Below are positions 1-12,500 of a stretch of DNA of 64,000 bases, one piece after another. This DNA is from Lasioglossum baleicum. Taxonomy: Eukaryota > Arthropoda > Insecta > Hymenoptera > Halictidae. The notes under the pieces were generated by a model. The model was given only the letters and a program-made list of their open reading frames with translations, was not told the origin of the DNA and did not search any database. Location of the stretch: assembly GCF_051020765.1 (NCBI RefSeq), contig NW_027469104.1:1036885-1100884 (forward strand), written 5' to 3'. The translations under genes were made by a program, and so were the position numbers. Position 1 is the first letter of the stretch, and every line of letters begins with the position of its first letter.

Positions 1-1065
1 TATGCGTTATGCGTTATGCGTTATGCGTTATGCGTTATGCGTTATGCGTTATGCGTTATGCGTTATGCGTTATGCGTTATGCGTTATGCGTTATGCGTTA
101 TGCGTTATGCGTTATGCGTTATGCGTTATGCGTTATGCGTTATGCGTTATGCGTTATGCGTTATGCGTTATGCGTTATGCGTTATGCGTTATGCGTTATG
201 CGTTATGCGTTATGCGTTATGCGTTATGCGTTATGCGTTATGCGTTATGCGTTATGCGTTATGCGTTATGCGTTATGCGTTATGCGTTATGCGTTATGCG
301 TTATGCGTTATGCGTTATGCGTTATGCGTTATTCGTTATGCGTTATGCGTTATGCGTTGTGGGTTATCCGTTATGCGTCATGCGTTATCCGTTATGCGTT
401 ATGCGTTATGCGTTATCCGTTATGCGTTATCCGTTATGCGTTACGCGTTATGCGTTATGCGTTATGCGTTATGCGTTATGCGTCATGCGTTATGCGTTAT
501 GCGTTATTCGTTATGCGTTATGCGTTATGCGTTATGCGTTATGCGTTATGCGTTATGCGTTATGCGTTATGCGTTATGCGTTATGCGTTATGCGTTATGC
601 GTTATGCGTTATGCGTTATGCGTTATGCGTTATGCGTTATGCGTTATGCGTTATGCGTTATGCGTTATGCGTTATGCGTTATGCGTTATGCGTTATGCGT
701 TATGCGTTATGCGTTATGCGTTATGCGTTATGCGTTATGCGTTATGCGTTATGCGTTATGCGTTATGCGTTATGCGTTATGCGTTATGCGTTATGCGTTA
801 TGCGTTATGCGTTATGCGTTATGCGTTATGCGTTATGCGTTATGCGTTATGCGTTATGCGTTATGCGTTATGCGTTATGCGTTAAGCGTTATACGTTATG
901 CGATATGCGTTATTCGTTATGCGTTATGCGTTATGCGTTATGCGTTTTGCGTTATGCGTTATGCGTTATGCGTTATGCGTTATGCGTTATGCGTTATGCG
1001 TTATGCGTCATGCGTCATGCGTTATGCGTTATGCGTTATGCGTTATGCGTTATGCGTTATGCGTT
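1..1065 (+). repeat. 2,457-bp higher-order repeat, copy 1 (visible part)
   Basis: Variant positions 331, 359, 506, 884, 898, 1003 and 1010 each recur exactly 2,457 bp downstream (2788, 2816, 2963, 3341, 3355, 3460, 3467). The copies part at 1066, which is ACGCGTT here but the canonical unit at 3523. The offset is 351 whole units, so the duplication kept the register. Confidence 0.9.
331..512 (+). repeat. Family-1 cassette (type copy, 26 heptamers)
   Basis: Order of variant units: ATTCGTT 331, GTGGGTT 359, ATCCGTT 366, ATGCGTC 373, ATCCGTT 387, 415 and 429, ACGCGTT 443, ATGCGTC 478, ATTCGTT 506, with canonical units between. The same order recurs with GTGGGTT at 1220, 2130, 2816, 4608, 18236, 19930, 20721, 26307, 34588, 36617, 38010, 38528 and 40369, among others, varying mainly in the number of canonical units after ACGCGTT. 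It acts as a long recognisable word within the satellite. Confidence 0.93.
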
Positions 1066-2457
1066 ACGCGTTATCCGTTATGCGTTATGCGTTATGCGTT
1101 ATCCGTTATGCGTTATCCGTTATGCGTTACGCGTTATGCGTTATGCGTTATGCGTTATGCGTTATGCGTCATGCGTTATGCGTTATGCGTTATTCGTTAT
1201 GCGTTATGCGTTATGCGTTGTGGGTTATCCGTTATGCGTCATGCGTTATCCGTTATGCGTTATGCGTTATGCGTTATCCGTTATGCGTTATCCGTTATGC
1301 GTTACGCGTTATGCGTTATGCGTTATGCGTTATGCGTTATGCGTTATGCGTCATGCGTTATGCGTTATGCGTTATTCGTTATGCGTTATGCGTTATGCGT
1401 TATGCGTTATGCGTTATGCGTTATGCGTTATGCGTTATGCGTTATGCGTTATGCGTTATGCGTTATGCGTTATGCGTTATGCGTTATGCGTTATGCGTTA
1501 TGCGTTATGCGTTATGCGTTATGCGTTATGCGTTATGCGTTATGCGTTATGCGTTATGCGTTATGCGTTATGCGTTATGCGTTATGCGTTATGCGTTATG
1601 CGTTATGCGTTATGCGTTATGCGTTATGCGTTATGCGTTATGCTTTATGCGTTATGCGTTATGCGTTATGCGTTATGCGTTATGCGTTATGCGTTATGCG
1701 TTATGCGTTATGCGTTATGCGTTATGCGTTATGCGTTATGCGTTATGCGTTATGCGTTATGCGTTATGCGTTATGCGTTATGCGTTATGCGTTATGCGTT
1801 ATGCGTTATGCGTTATGCGTTATGCGTTATGCGTTATGCGTTATGCGTTATGCGTTATGCGTTATGCGTTATGCGTTATGCGTTATGCGTTATGCGTTAT
1901 GCGTTATGCGTTATGCGTTATGCGTTATGCGTTATGCGTTATGCGTTATGCGTTATGCGTTATGCGTTATGCGTTATGCGTTATGCGTTATGCGTTATGC
2001 GTTATGCGTTATGCGTTATGCGTTATGCGTTATGCGTTATGCGTTATGCGTTATGCGTTATGCGTTATGCGTTATGCGTTATGCGTTATGCGTTATGCGT
2101 TATTCGTTATGCGTTATGCGTTATGCGTTGTGGGTTATCCGTTATGCGTCATGCGTTATCCGTTATGCGTTATGCGTTATGCGTTATCCGTTATGCGTTA
2201 TCCGTTATGCGTTACGCGTTATGCGTCATGCGTTATGCGTTATGCGTTATGCGTCATGCGTTATGCGTTATGCGTTATTCGTTATGCGTTATGCGTTATG
2301 CGTTATGCGTTATGCGTTATGCGTTATGCGTTATGCGTTATGCGTTATGCGTTATGCGTTATGCGTTATGCGTTATGCGTTATGCGTTATGCGTTATGCG
2401 TTATGCGTTATGCGTTATGCGTTATGCGTTATGCGTTATGCGTTATGCGTTATGCGT

Positions 2458-3522
2458 TATGCGTTATGCGTTATGCGTTATGCGTTATGCGTTATGCGTT
2501 ATGCGTTATGCGTTATGCGTTATGCGTTATGCGTTATGCGTTATGCGTTATGCGTTATGCGTTATGCGTTATGCGTTATGCGTTATGCGTTATGCGTTAT
2601 GCGTTATGCGTTATGCGTTATGCGTTATGCGTTATGCGTTATGCGTTATGCGTTATGCGTTATGCGTTATGCGTTATGCGTTATGCGTTATGCGTTATGC
2701 GTTATGCGTTATGCGTTATGCGTTATGCGTTATGCGTTATGCGTTATGCGTTATGCGTTATGCGTTATGCGTTATGCGTTATGCGTTATTCGTTATGCGT
2801 TATGCGTTATGCGTTGTGGGTTATCCGTTATGCGTCATGCGTTATCCGTTATGCGTTATGCGTTATGCGTTATCCGTTATGCGTTATCCGTTATGCGTTA
2901 CGCGTTATGCGTTATGCGTTATGCGTTATGCGTTATGCGTCATGCGTTATGCGTTATGCGTTATTCGTTATGCGTTATGCGTTATGCGTTATGCGTTATG
3001 CGTTATGCGTTATGCGTTATGCGTTATGCGTTATGCGTTATGCGTTATGCGTTATGCGTTATGCGTTATGCGTTATGCGTTATGCGTTATGCGTTATGCG
3101 TTATGCGTTATGCGTTATGCGTTATGCGTTATGCGTTATGCGTTATGCGTTATGCGTTATGCGTTATGCGTTATGCGTTATGCGTTATGCGTTATGCGTT
3201 ATGCGTTATGCGTTATGCGTTATGCGTTATGCGTTATGCGTTATGCGTTATGCGTTATGCGTTATGCGTTATGCGTTATGCGTTATGCGTTATGCGTTAT
3301 GCGTTATGCGTTATGCGTTATGCGTTATGCGTTATGCGTTAAGCGTTATACGTTATGCGATATGCGTTATTCGTTATGCGTTATGCGTTATGCGTTATGC
3401 GTTTTGCGTTATGCGTTATGCGTTATGCGTTATGCGTTATGCGTTATGCGTTATGCGTTATGCGTCATGCGTCATGCGTTATGCGTTATGCGTTATGCGT
3501 TATGCGTTATGCGTTATGCGTT
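2458..3522 (+). repeat. 2,457-bp higher-order repeat, copy 2
   Basis: Mirror of 1-1065 at a constant 351-unit offset. After 3522 this copy continues into GTGCGTT and ACGCGTT units, unlike copy 1, so the duplication endpoint or a later exchange lies close to 3523. Confidence 0.9.
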
Positions 3523-3816
3523 ATGCGTTATGCGTTATGCGTTATGCGTTGTGCGTTATGCGTTATGCGTTACGCGTTATGCGTTATTCGTTATGCGTTA
3601 TGCGTTATGCGTTATGCGTTATGCGTTATGCGTTATGCGTTATGCGTTATGCGTTATGCGTTATGCGTTATGCGTTATGCGTTATGCGTTATGCGTTATG
3701 CGTTATGCGTTATGCGTTATGCGTTATGCGTTATGCGTTATGCGTTATGCGTTATGCGTTATGCGTTATGCGTTATGCGTTATTCGTTATGCGTTATGCG
3801 TTATGCGTAATGCGTT

Positions 3817-3858
3817 ATGAGTAATGTGTCATGCGTTATGCGTTATGGACTATGCTTT
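3817..3858 (+). repeat. M island without D, first copy
   Basis: ATGAGTA, ATGTGTC, two canonical units, ATGGACT, ATGCTTT. It is preceded by ATGCGTA two units earlier and lacks the ATGCATT unit seen upstream of most M copies. GTGGGTT follows at 3873. It starts a block that ends in the D island at 4335, 518 bp away; a near copy of this block is at 62300-62852. Confidence 0.93.
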
Positions 3859-4334
3859 ATGCGTTATGCGTTGTGGGTTATCCGTTATGCGTCATGCGTT
3901 ATCCGTTATGCGTTATGCGTTATGCGTTATGCGTTATGCGTTATCCGTTATGCGTTATCCGTTATGCGTTACGCGTTATGCGTTATGCGTTATGCGTTAA
4001 GCGTTATACGTTATGCGATATGCGTTATTCGTTATGCGTTATGCGTTATGCGTTATGCGTTATACGTTATGCGATATGCGTTATTCGTTATGCGTTATGC
4101 GTTATGCGTTATGCGTTATGCGTTATGCGTTATGCGTTATGCGTTATGCGTTATGCGTTATGTGTTATGCGTTATGCGTTATGCGTTATGCGTTATGCGT
4201 TATGCGTTATGCGTTATGCGTTATGCGTTATGCGTTATGCGTTATGCGTTATGCGTTATGCGTTATGCGTTATGCGTTATGCGTTATGTGTTATGCGTTG
4301 TGCTTTACGGGTTATGCGATATGCGTTATGCGTT

Positions 4335-4355
4335 ATGACTTTTTCATTGAACGTT
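4335..4355 (+). repeat. D island, GAACG type
   Basis: 21 bp on the grid reading ATGACTT, TTTCATT, GAACGTT, with 8 differences from three canonical units. Its five-T tract is the longest homopolymer run class in the window. The leader ATGTGTT 4286, GTGCTTT 4300, ACGGGTT 4307 precedes it, and ATGCGAT follows. Confidence 0.93.
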
Positions 4356-4363
4356 ATGCGTTA

Positions 4364-6553
4364 TGCGATATGCGTTATGCGTTATGCGTTATGCGTTATG
4401 CGTTATGCGTTATGCGTTATGCGTTATGCGTTATGCGTTATGCGTTATGCGTTATGCGTTATGCGTTGTGCGTTATGCGTTATGCGTTATGCGTTATGCG
4501 TTATGCGTTATGCGTTATGCGTTATGCGTTATGCGTTATGCGTTATGCGTTATGCGTTATGCGTTATGCGTTATGCGTTATTCGTTATGCGTTATGCGTT
4601 ATGCGTTGTGGGTTATCCGTTATGCGTCATGCGTTATCCGTTATGCGTTATGCGTTATGCGTTATCCGTTATGCGTTATCCGTTATGCGTTACGCGTTAT
4701 GCGTTATGCGTTATGCGTTATGCGTTATGCGTTATGCGTTATGCGTTATGCGTTATGCGTCATGCGTTATGCGTTATGCGTTATTCGTTATGCGTTATGC
4801 GTTATGCGTTATGCGTTATGCGTTATGCGTTATGCGTTATGCGTTATGCGTTATGCGTTATGCGTTATGCGTTATGCGTTATGCGTTATGCGTTATGCGT
4901 TATGCGTTATGCGTTATGCGTTATGCGTTATGCGTTATGCGTTATGCGTTATGCGTTATGCGTTATGCGTTATGCGTTATGCGTTATGCGTTATGCGTTA
5001 TGCGTTATGCGTTATGCGTTATGCGTTATGCGTTATGCGTTATGCGTTATGCGTTACGCGTTATGCGTTATGCGTTATTCGTTATGCGTTATGCGTTATG
5101 CGTTATGCGTTATGCGTTATGCGTTATGCGTTATGCGTTATGCGTTAAGCGTTATACGTTATGCGTTATGCGTTATGCGTTATGCGTTATGCGTTATGCG
5201 TTATGCGTTATGCGTTATGCGTTATGCGTTATGCGTTATGCGTTATGCGTTATGCGTTATGCGTTATGCGTTATGCGTTATGCGTTATGCGTTATGCGTT
5301 ATGCGTTATGCGTTATGCGTTATGCGTTATGCGTTATGCGTTATGCGTTATGCGTTATGCGTTATGCGTTACGCGTTATGCGTTATGCGTTATGCGTTAT
5401 GCGTTAAGCGTTATACGTTATGCGTTATGCGTTATGCGTTATGCGTTATGCGTTATGCGTTATGCGTTATGCGTTAAGCGTTATACGTTATGCGTTATGC
5501 GTTATGCGTTATGCGTTATGCGTTATGCGTTATGCGTTATGCGTTATGCGTTATGCGTTATGCGTTATGCGTTATGCGTTATGCTTTATGCGTTATGCGT
5601 TATGCGTTATGCGTTATGCGTTATGCGTTATGCGTTATGCGTTATGCGTTATGCGTTATGCGTTATGCGTTATGCGTTATGCGTTATGCGTTATGCGTTA
5701 TGCGTTATGCGTTATGCGTTATGCGTTATGCGTTATGCGTTATGCGTTATGCGTTATGCGTTATGCGTTATGCGTTATGCGTTATGCGTTATGCGTTATG
5801 CGTTATGCGTTATGCGTTATGCGTTATGCGTTATGCGTTACGCGTTATGCGTTATGCGTTATGCGTTATGCGTTAAGCGTTATGCGTTATGCGTTATGCG
5901 TTATGCGTTATGCGTTATGCGTTATGCGTTATGCGTTATGCGTTAAGCGTTATACGTTATGCGTTATGCGTTATGCGTTATGCGTTATGCGTTATGCGTT
6001 ATGCGTTATGCGTTATGCGTTATGCGTTATGCGTTATGCGTTATGCGTTATGCTTTATGCGTTATGCGTTATGCGTTATGCGTTATGCGTTATGCGTTAT
6101 GCGTTATGCGTTATGCGTTATGCGTTATGCGTTATGCGTTATGCGTTATGCGTTATGCGTTATGCGTTATGCGTTATGCGTTATGCGTTATGCGTTATGC
6201 GTTATGCGTTATGCGTTATGCGTTATGCGTTATGCGTTATGCGTTATGCGTTATGCGTTATGCGTTATGCGTTATGCGTTATGCGTTATGCGTTATGCGT
6301 TATGCGTTATGCGTTATGCGTTATGCGTTATGCGTTATGCGTTATGCGTTATGCGTTATGCGTTATGCGTTATGCGTTATGCGTTATGCGTTATGCGTTA
6401 TGCGTTATGCGTTATGCGTTATGCGTTATGCGTTATGCGTTATGCGTTATGCGTTATGCGTTATGCGTTATGCGTTATGCGTTATGCGTTATGCGTTATG
6501 CGTTATGCGTTATGCGTTATGCGTTATGCGTTATGCGTTATGCGTTATGCGTT
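4364..6553 (+). repeat. Array domain 2: one family-1 cassette and short AAGCGTT/ATACGTT islands
   Basis: After canonical units and a GTGCGTT near 4465, a family-1 cassette spans 4580-4789 (GTGGGTT 4608). From 5056 the variants are sparse: ACGCGTT, ATTCGTT, paired AAGCGTT-ATACGTT and ATGCTTT. From 6057 to 6553 the heptamer is perfect. No gene-like sequence is present. Confidence 0.93.
5371..6308 (+). repeat. Two tandem copies of a 469-bp (67-unit) higher-order repeat
   Basis: ACGCGTT 5371, AAGCGTT 5406 and 5476, and ATGCTTT 5581 recur at 5840, 5875, 5945 and 6050, all exactly 469 bp apart. One difference marks the copies: ATACGTT at 5413 is canonical at 5882. The first copy is 5371-5839 and the second is 5840-6308. 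Confidence 0.88.
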
Positions 6554-9500
6554 ATTCGTTATGCGTTATGCGTTGTGGGTTATCCGTTATGCGTCATGCG
6601 TTATCCGTTATGCGTTATGCGTTATGCGTTATCCGTTATGCGTTATCCGTTATGCGTTACGCGTTATGCGTCATGCGTTATGCGTTATGCGTTATGCGTC
6701 ATGCGTTATGCGTTATGCGTTATTCGTTATGCGTTATGCGTTATGCGTTATGCGTTATGCGTTATGCGTTATGCGTTATGCGTTATGCGTTATGCGTTAT
6801 GCGTTATGCGTTATGCGTTATGCGTTATGCGTTATGCGTTATGCGTTATGCGTTATGCGTTATGCGTTATGCGTTATGCGTTATGCGTTATGCGTTATGC
6901 GTTATGCGTTATGCGTTATGCGTTATGCGTTATGCGTTATGCGTTATGCGTTATGCGTTATGCGTTATGCGTTATGCGTTATGCGTTATGCGTTATGCGT
7001 TATGCGTTATGCGTTATGCGTTATGCGTTATGCGTTATGCGTTATGCGTTATGCGTTATGCGTTATGCGTTAAGCGTTATACGTTATGCGATATGCGTTA
7101 TTCGTTATGCGTTATGCGTTATGCGTTATGCGTTATGCGTTATGCGTTATGCGTTATGCGTTATGCGTTATGCGTTATGCGTTATGCGTTATGCGTTATG
7201 CGTTATGCGTCATGCGTCATGCGTTATGCGTTATGCGTTATGCGTTATGCGTTATGCGTTATGCGTTATGCGTTATGCGTTATGCGTTATGCGTTATGCG
7301 TTATGCGTTATGCGTTATGCGTTATGCGTTATGCGTTATGCGTTATGCGTTATGCGTTATGCGTTATGCGTTATGCGTTATGCGTTATGCGTTATGCGTT
7401 ATGCGTTATGCGTTATGCTTTATGCGTTATGCGTTATGCGTTATGCGTTATGCGTTATGCGTTATGCGTTATGCGTTATGCGTTATGCGTTATGCGTTAT
7501 GCGTTATGCGTTATGCGTTATGCGTTATGCGTTATGCGTTATGCGTTATGCGTTATGCGTTATGCGTTATGCGTTATGCGTTATGCGTTATGCGTTATGC
7601 GTTATGCGTTATGCGTTATGCGTTATGCGTTATGCGTTATGCGTTATGCGTTATGCGTTATGCGTTATGCGTTATGCGTTATGCGTTATGCGTTATGCGT
7701 TATGCGTTATGCGTTAAGCGTTATACGTTATGCGTTATGCGTTATGCGTTATGCGTTATGCGTTATGCGTTATGCGTTATGCGTTATGCGTTATGCGTTA
7801 TGCGTTATGCGTTATGCGTTATGCGTTATGCGTTATGCGTTATGCGTTATGCGTTATGCGTTATGCGTTATGCGTTATGCGTTATGCGTTATGCGTTATG
7901 CGTTATGCGTTATGCGTTATGCGTTATGCGTTATGCGTTATGCGTTATGCGTTATGCGTTATGCGTTATGCGTTATGCGTTATGCGTTATGCGTTATGCG
8001 TTATGCGTTATGCGTTATGCGTTATGCGTTATGCGTTATGCGTTATGCGTTATGCGTTATGCGTTATGCGTTATGCGTTATGCGTTATGCGTTATGCGTT
8101 ATGCGTTATGCGTTATGCGTTATGCGTTATGCGTTATGCGTTATGCGTTATGCGTTATGCGTTATGCGTTATGCGTTATGCGTTATGCGTTATGCGTTAT
8201 GCGTTATGCGTTATGCGTTATGCGTTATGCGTTATGCGTTATGCGTTATGCGTTATTCGTTATGCGTTATGCGTTGTGGGTTATCCGTTATGCGTCATGC
8301 GTTACCCGTTATGCGTTATGCGTTATGCGTTATCCGTTATGCGTTATCCGTTATGCGTTACGCGTTATGCGTCATGCGTTATGCGTTATGCGTTATGCGT
8401 CATGCGTTATGCGTTATTCGTTATGCGTTATGCGTTATGCGTTATGCGTTATGCGTTATGCGTTATGCGTTATGCGTTATGCGTTATGCGTTATGCGTTA
8501 TGCGTTATGCGTTATGCGTTATGCGTTATGCGTTATGCGTTATGCGTTATGCGTTATGCGTTATGCGTTATGCGTTATGCGTTATGCGTTATGCGTTATG
8601 CGTTATGCGTTATGCGTTATGCGTTATGCGTTATGCGTTATGCGTTATGCGTTATGCGTTAAGCGTTATACGTTATGCGATATGCGTTATTCGTTATGCG
8701 TTATGCGTTATGCGTTATGCGTTATGCGTTATGCGTTATGCGTTATGCGTTATGCGTTATGCGTTATGCGTTATGCGTTATGCGTTATGCGTTATGCGTT
8801 ATGCGTCATGCGTCATGCGTTATGCGTTATGCGTTATGCGTTATGCGTTATGCGTTATGCGTTATGCGTTATGCGTTATGCGTTATGCGTTATGCGTTGT
8901 GCGTTATGCGTTATGCGTTATGCGTTATGCGTTATTCGTTATGCGTTATGCGTTATGCGTTATGCGTTATGCGTTATGCGTTATGCGTTATGCGTTATGC
9001 GTTATGCGTTATGCGTTATGCGTTATGCGTTATGCGTTATGCGTTATGCGTTATGCGTTATGCGTTATGCGTTATGCGTTATGCGTTATTCGTTATGCGT
9101 TATGCGTTATGCGTTGTGGGTTATCCGTTATGCGTTATCCGTTATGCGTTATGCGTTATCCGTTATGCGTTATCCGTTATGCGTTATGCGTTATGCGTTA
9201 TGCGTTATGCGTTATGCGTTATGCGTTATGCGTTATGCGTTATGCGTTATGCGTTATGCGTTATGCGTTATGCGTTATGCGTTATGCGTTATGCGTTATG
9301 CGTTATGCGTTATGCGTTATGCGTTATGCGTTATGCGTTATGCGTTATGCGTTATGCGTTATGCGTTATGCGTTATGCGTTATGCGTTATGCGTTATGCG
9401 TTATGCGTTATGCGTTATGCGTTATGCGTTATGCGTTATGCGTTATGCGTTATGCGTTATGCGTTATGCGTTATGCGTTATGCGTTATGCGTTATGCGTT

Positions 9501-12500
9501 ATGCGTTATGCGTTATGCGTTATGCGTTATTCGTTATGCGTTATGCGTTGTGGGTTATCCGTTATGCGTCATGCGTTACCCGTTATGCGTTATGCGTTAT
9601 GCGTTATCCGTTATGCGTTATCCGTTATGCGTTACGCGTTATGCGTCATGCGTTATGCGTTATGCGTTATGCGTCATGCGTTATGCGTTATTCGTTATGC
9701 GTTATGCGTTATGCGTTATGCGTTATGCGTTATGCGTTATGCGTTATGCGTTATGCGTTATGCGTTATGCGTTATGCGTTATGCGTTATGCGTTATGCGT
9801 TATGCGTTATGCGTTATGCGTTATGCGTTATGCGTTATGCGTTATGCGTTATGCGTTATGCGTTATGCGTTATGCGTTATGCGTTATGCGTTATGCGTTA
9901 TGCGTTATGCGTTATGCGTTATGCGTTATGCGTTATGCGTTATGCGTTATGCGTTAAGCGTTATACGTTATGCGATATGCGTTATTCGTTATGCGTTATG
10001 CGTTATGCGTTATGCGTTATGCGTTATGCGTTATGCGTTATGCGTTATGCGTTATGCGTTATGCGTTATGCGTTATGCGTTATGCGTTATGCGTCATGCG
10101 TCATGCGTTATGCGTTATGCGTTATGCGTTATGCGTTATGCGTTATGCGTTATGCGTTATGCGTTATGCGTTATGCGTTATGCGTTGTGCGTTATGCGTT
10201 ATGCGTTATGCGTTATGCGTTATTCGTTATGCGTTATGCGTTATGCGTTATGCGTTATGCGTTATGCGTTATGCGTTATGCGTTATGCGTTATGCGTTAT
10301 GCGTTATGCGTTATGCGTTATGCGTTATGCGTTATGCGTTATGCGTTATGCGTTATGCGTTATGCGTTATGCGTTATGCGTTATGCGTTATTCGTTATGC
10401 GTTATGCGTTATGCGTTGTGGGTTATCCGTTATGCGTTATCCGTTATGCGTTATGCGTTATCCGTTATGCGTTATCCGTTATGCGTTACGCGTTATGCGT
10501 CATGCGTTATGCGTTATGCGTTATGCGTCATGCGTTATGCGTTATGCGTTATTCGTTATGCGTTATGCGTTATGCGTTATGCGTTATGCGTTATGCGTTA
10601 TGCGTTATGCGTTATGCGTTATGCGTTATGCGTTATGCGTTATGCGTTATGCGTTATGCGTTATGCGTTATGCGTTATGCGTTATGCGTTATGCGTTATG
10701 CGTTATGCGTTATGCGTTATGCGTTATGCGTTATGCGTTATGCGTTATGCGTTATGCGTTATGCGTTATGCGTTATGCGTTATGCGTTATGCGTTATGCG
10801 TTATGCGTTATGCGTTATGCGTTATGCGTTATGCGTTATGCGTTATGCGTTATGCGTTATGCGTTATGCGTTATGCGTTATGCGTTATGCGTTATGCGTT
10901 ATGCGTTAAGCGTTATACGTTATGCGATATGCGTTATTCGTTATGCGTTATGCGTTATGCGTTATGCGTTATGCGTTATGCGTTATGCGTTATGCGTTAT
11001 GCGTTATGCGTTATGCGTTATGCGTTATGCGTTATGCGTCATGCGTCATGCGTCATGCGTTATGCGTTATGCGTTATGCGTTATGCGTTATGCGTTATGC
11101 GTTATGCGTTATGCGTTATGCGTTATGCGTTATGCGTTATGCGTTATGCGTTATGCGTTATGCGTTATGCGTTATGCGTTATGCGTTATGCGTTATGCGT
11201 TATGCGTTATGCGTTATGCGTTATGCGTTATGCGTTATGCGTTATGCGTTATGCGTTATGCGTTATGCGTTATGCGTTATGCGTTATGCGTTATGCGTTA
11301 TGCGTTATGCGTTATGCGTTATGCGTTATGCGTTATGCGTTATGCGTTATGCGTTATGCGTTATGCGTTATGCGTTATGCGTTATGCGTTATGCGTTATG
11401 CGTTATGCGTTATGCGTTATGCGTTATGCGTTATGCGTTATGCGTTATGCGTTATGCGTTATGCGTTATGCGTTATGCGTTATGCGTTATGCGTTATGCG
11501 TTATGCGTTATGCGTTATGCGTTATGCGTTATGCGTTATGCGTTATGCGTTATGCGTTATGCGTTATGCGTTATGCGTTATGCGTTATGCGTTATGCGTT
11601 ATGCGTTATGCGTTATGCGTTATGCGTTATGCGTTATGCGTTATGCGTTATGCGTTATGCGTTATGCGTTATGCGTTATGCGTTATGCGTTATGCGTTAT
11701 GCGTTATGCGTTATGCGTTATGCGTTATGCGTTATGCGTTATGCGTTATGCGTTATGCGTTATGCGTTATGCGTTATGCGTTATGCGTTATTCGTTATGC
11801 GTTATGCGTTGTGGGTTATCCGTTATGCGTCATGCGTTACCCGTTATGCGTTATGCGTTATGCGTTATCCGTTATGCGTTATCCGTTATGCGTTACGCGC
11901 TATGCGTCATGCGTTATGCGTTATGCGTTATGCGTCATGCGTTATGCGTTATGCGTTATTCGTTATGCGTTATGCGTTATGCGTTATGCGTTATGCGTTA
12001 TGCGTTATGCGTTATGCGTTATGCGTTATGCGTTATGCGTTATGCGTTATGCGTTATGCGTTATGCGTTATGCGTTATGCGTTATGCGTTATGCGTTATG
12101 CGTTATGCGTTATGCGTTATGCGTTATGCGTTATGCGTTATGCGTTATGCGTTATGCGTTATGCGTTATGCGTTATGCGTTATGCGTTATGCGTTATGCG
12201 TTATGCGTTATGCGTTATGCGTTATGCGTTATGCGTTATGCGTTATGCGTTATGCGTTATGCGTTATGCGTTAAGCGTTATACGTTATGCGATATGCGTT
12301 ATTCGTTATGCGTTATGCGTTATGCGTTATGCGTTATGCGTTATGCGTTATGCGTTATGCGTTATGCGTTATGCGTTATGCGTTATGCGTTATGCGTTAT
12401 GCGTCATGCGTCATGCGTTATGCGTTATGCGTTATGCGTTATGCGTTATGCGTTATGCGTTATGCGTTATGCGTTATGCGTTATGCGTTATGCGTTGTGC

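Larger units (their letters stand above)
1..3816 (+). repeat. Array domain 1: family-1 cassettes in a 2,457-bp higher-order repeat
   Basis: Holds four family-1 cassettes (ATTCGTT at 331, 1192, 2102 and 2788; GTGGGTT at 359, 1220, 2130 and 2816), each about 182-189 bp and running to a second ATTCGTT. Two further islands start with AAGCGTT at 884 and 3341, followed by TTGCGTT and a double ATGCGTC. Between islands the heptamer is perfect, apart from ATGCTTT near 1642. The order cassette, pure run, pentad, double ATGCGTC recurs with all offsets equal to 2,457 bp (351 units). No gene is visible. Confidence 0.95.

Noticed and set aside
4335..4355. Transcription terminator (RNA polymerase III type) at the five-T tract of D
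   Set aside because: A T tract alone is weak evidence. I see no A-box or B-box promoter or RNA gene upstream, and no GC stem for an intrinsic bacterial terminator.
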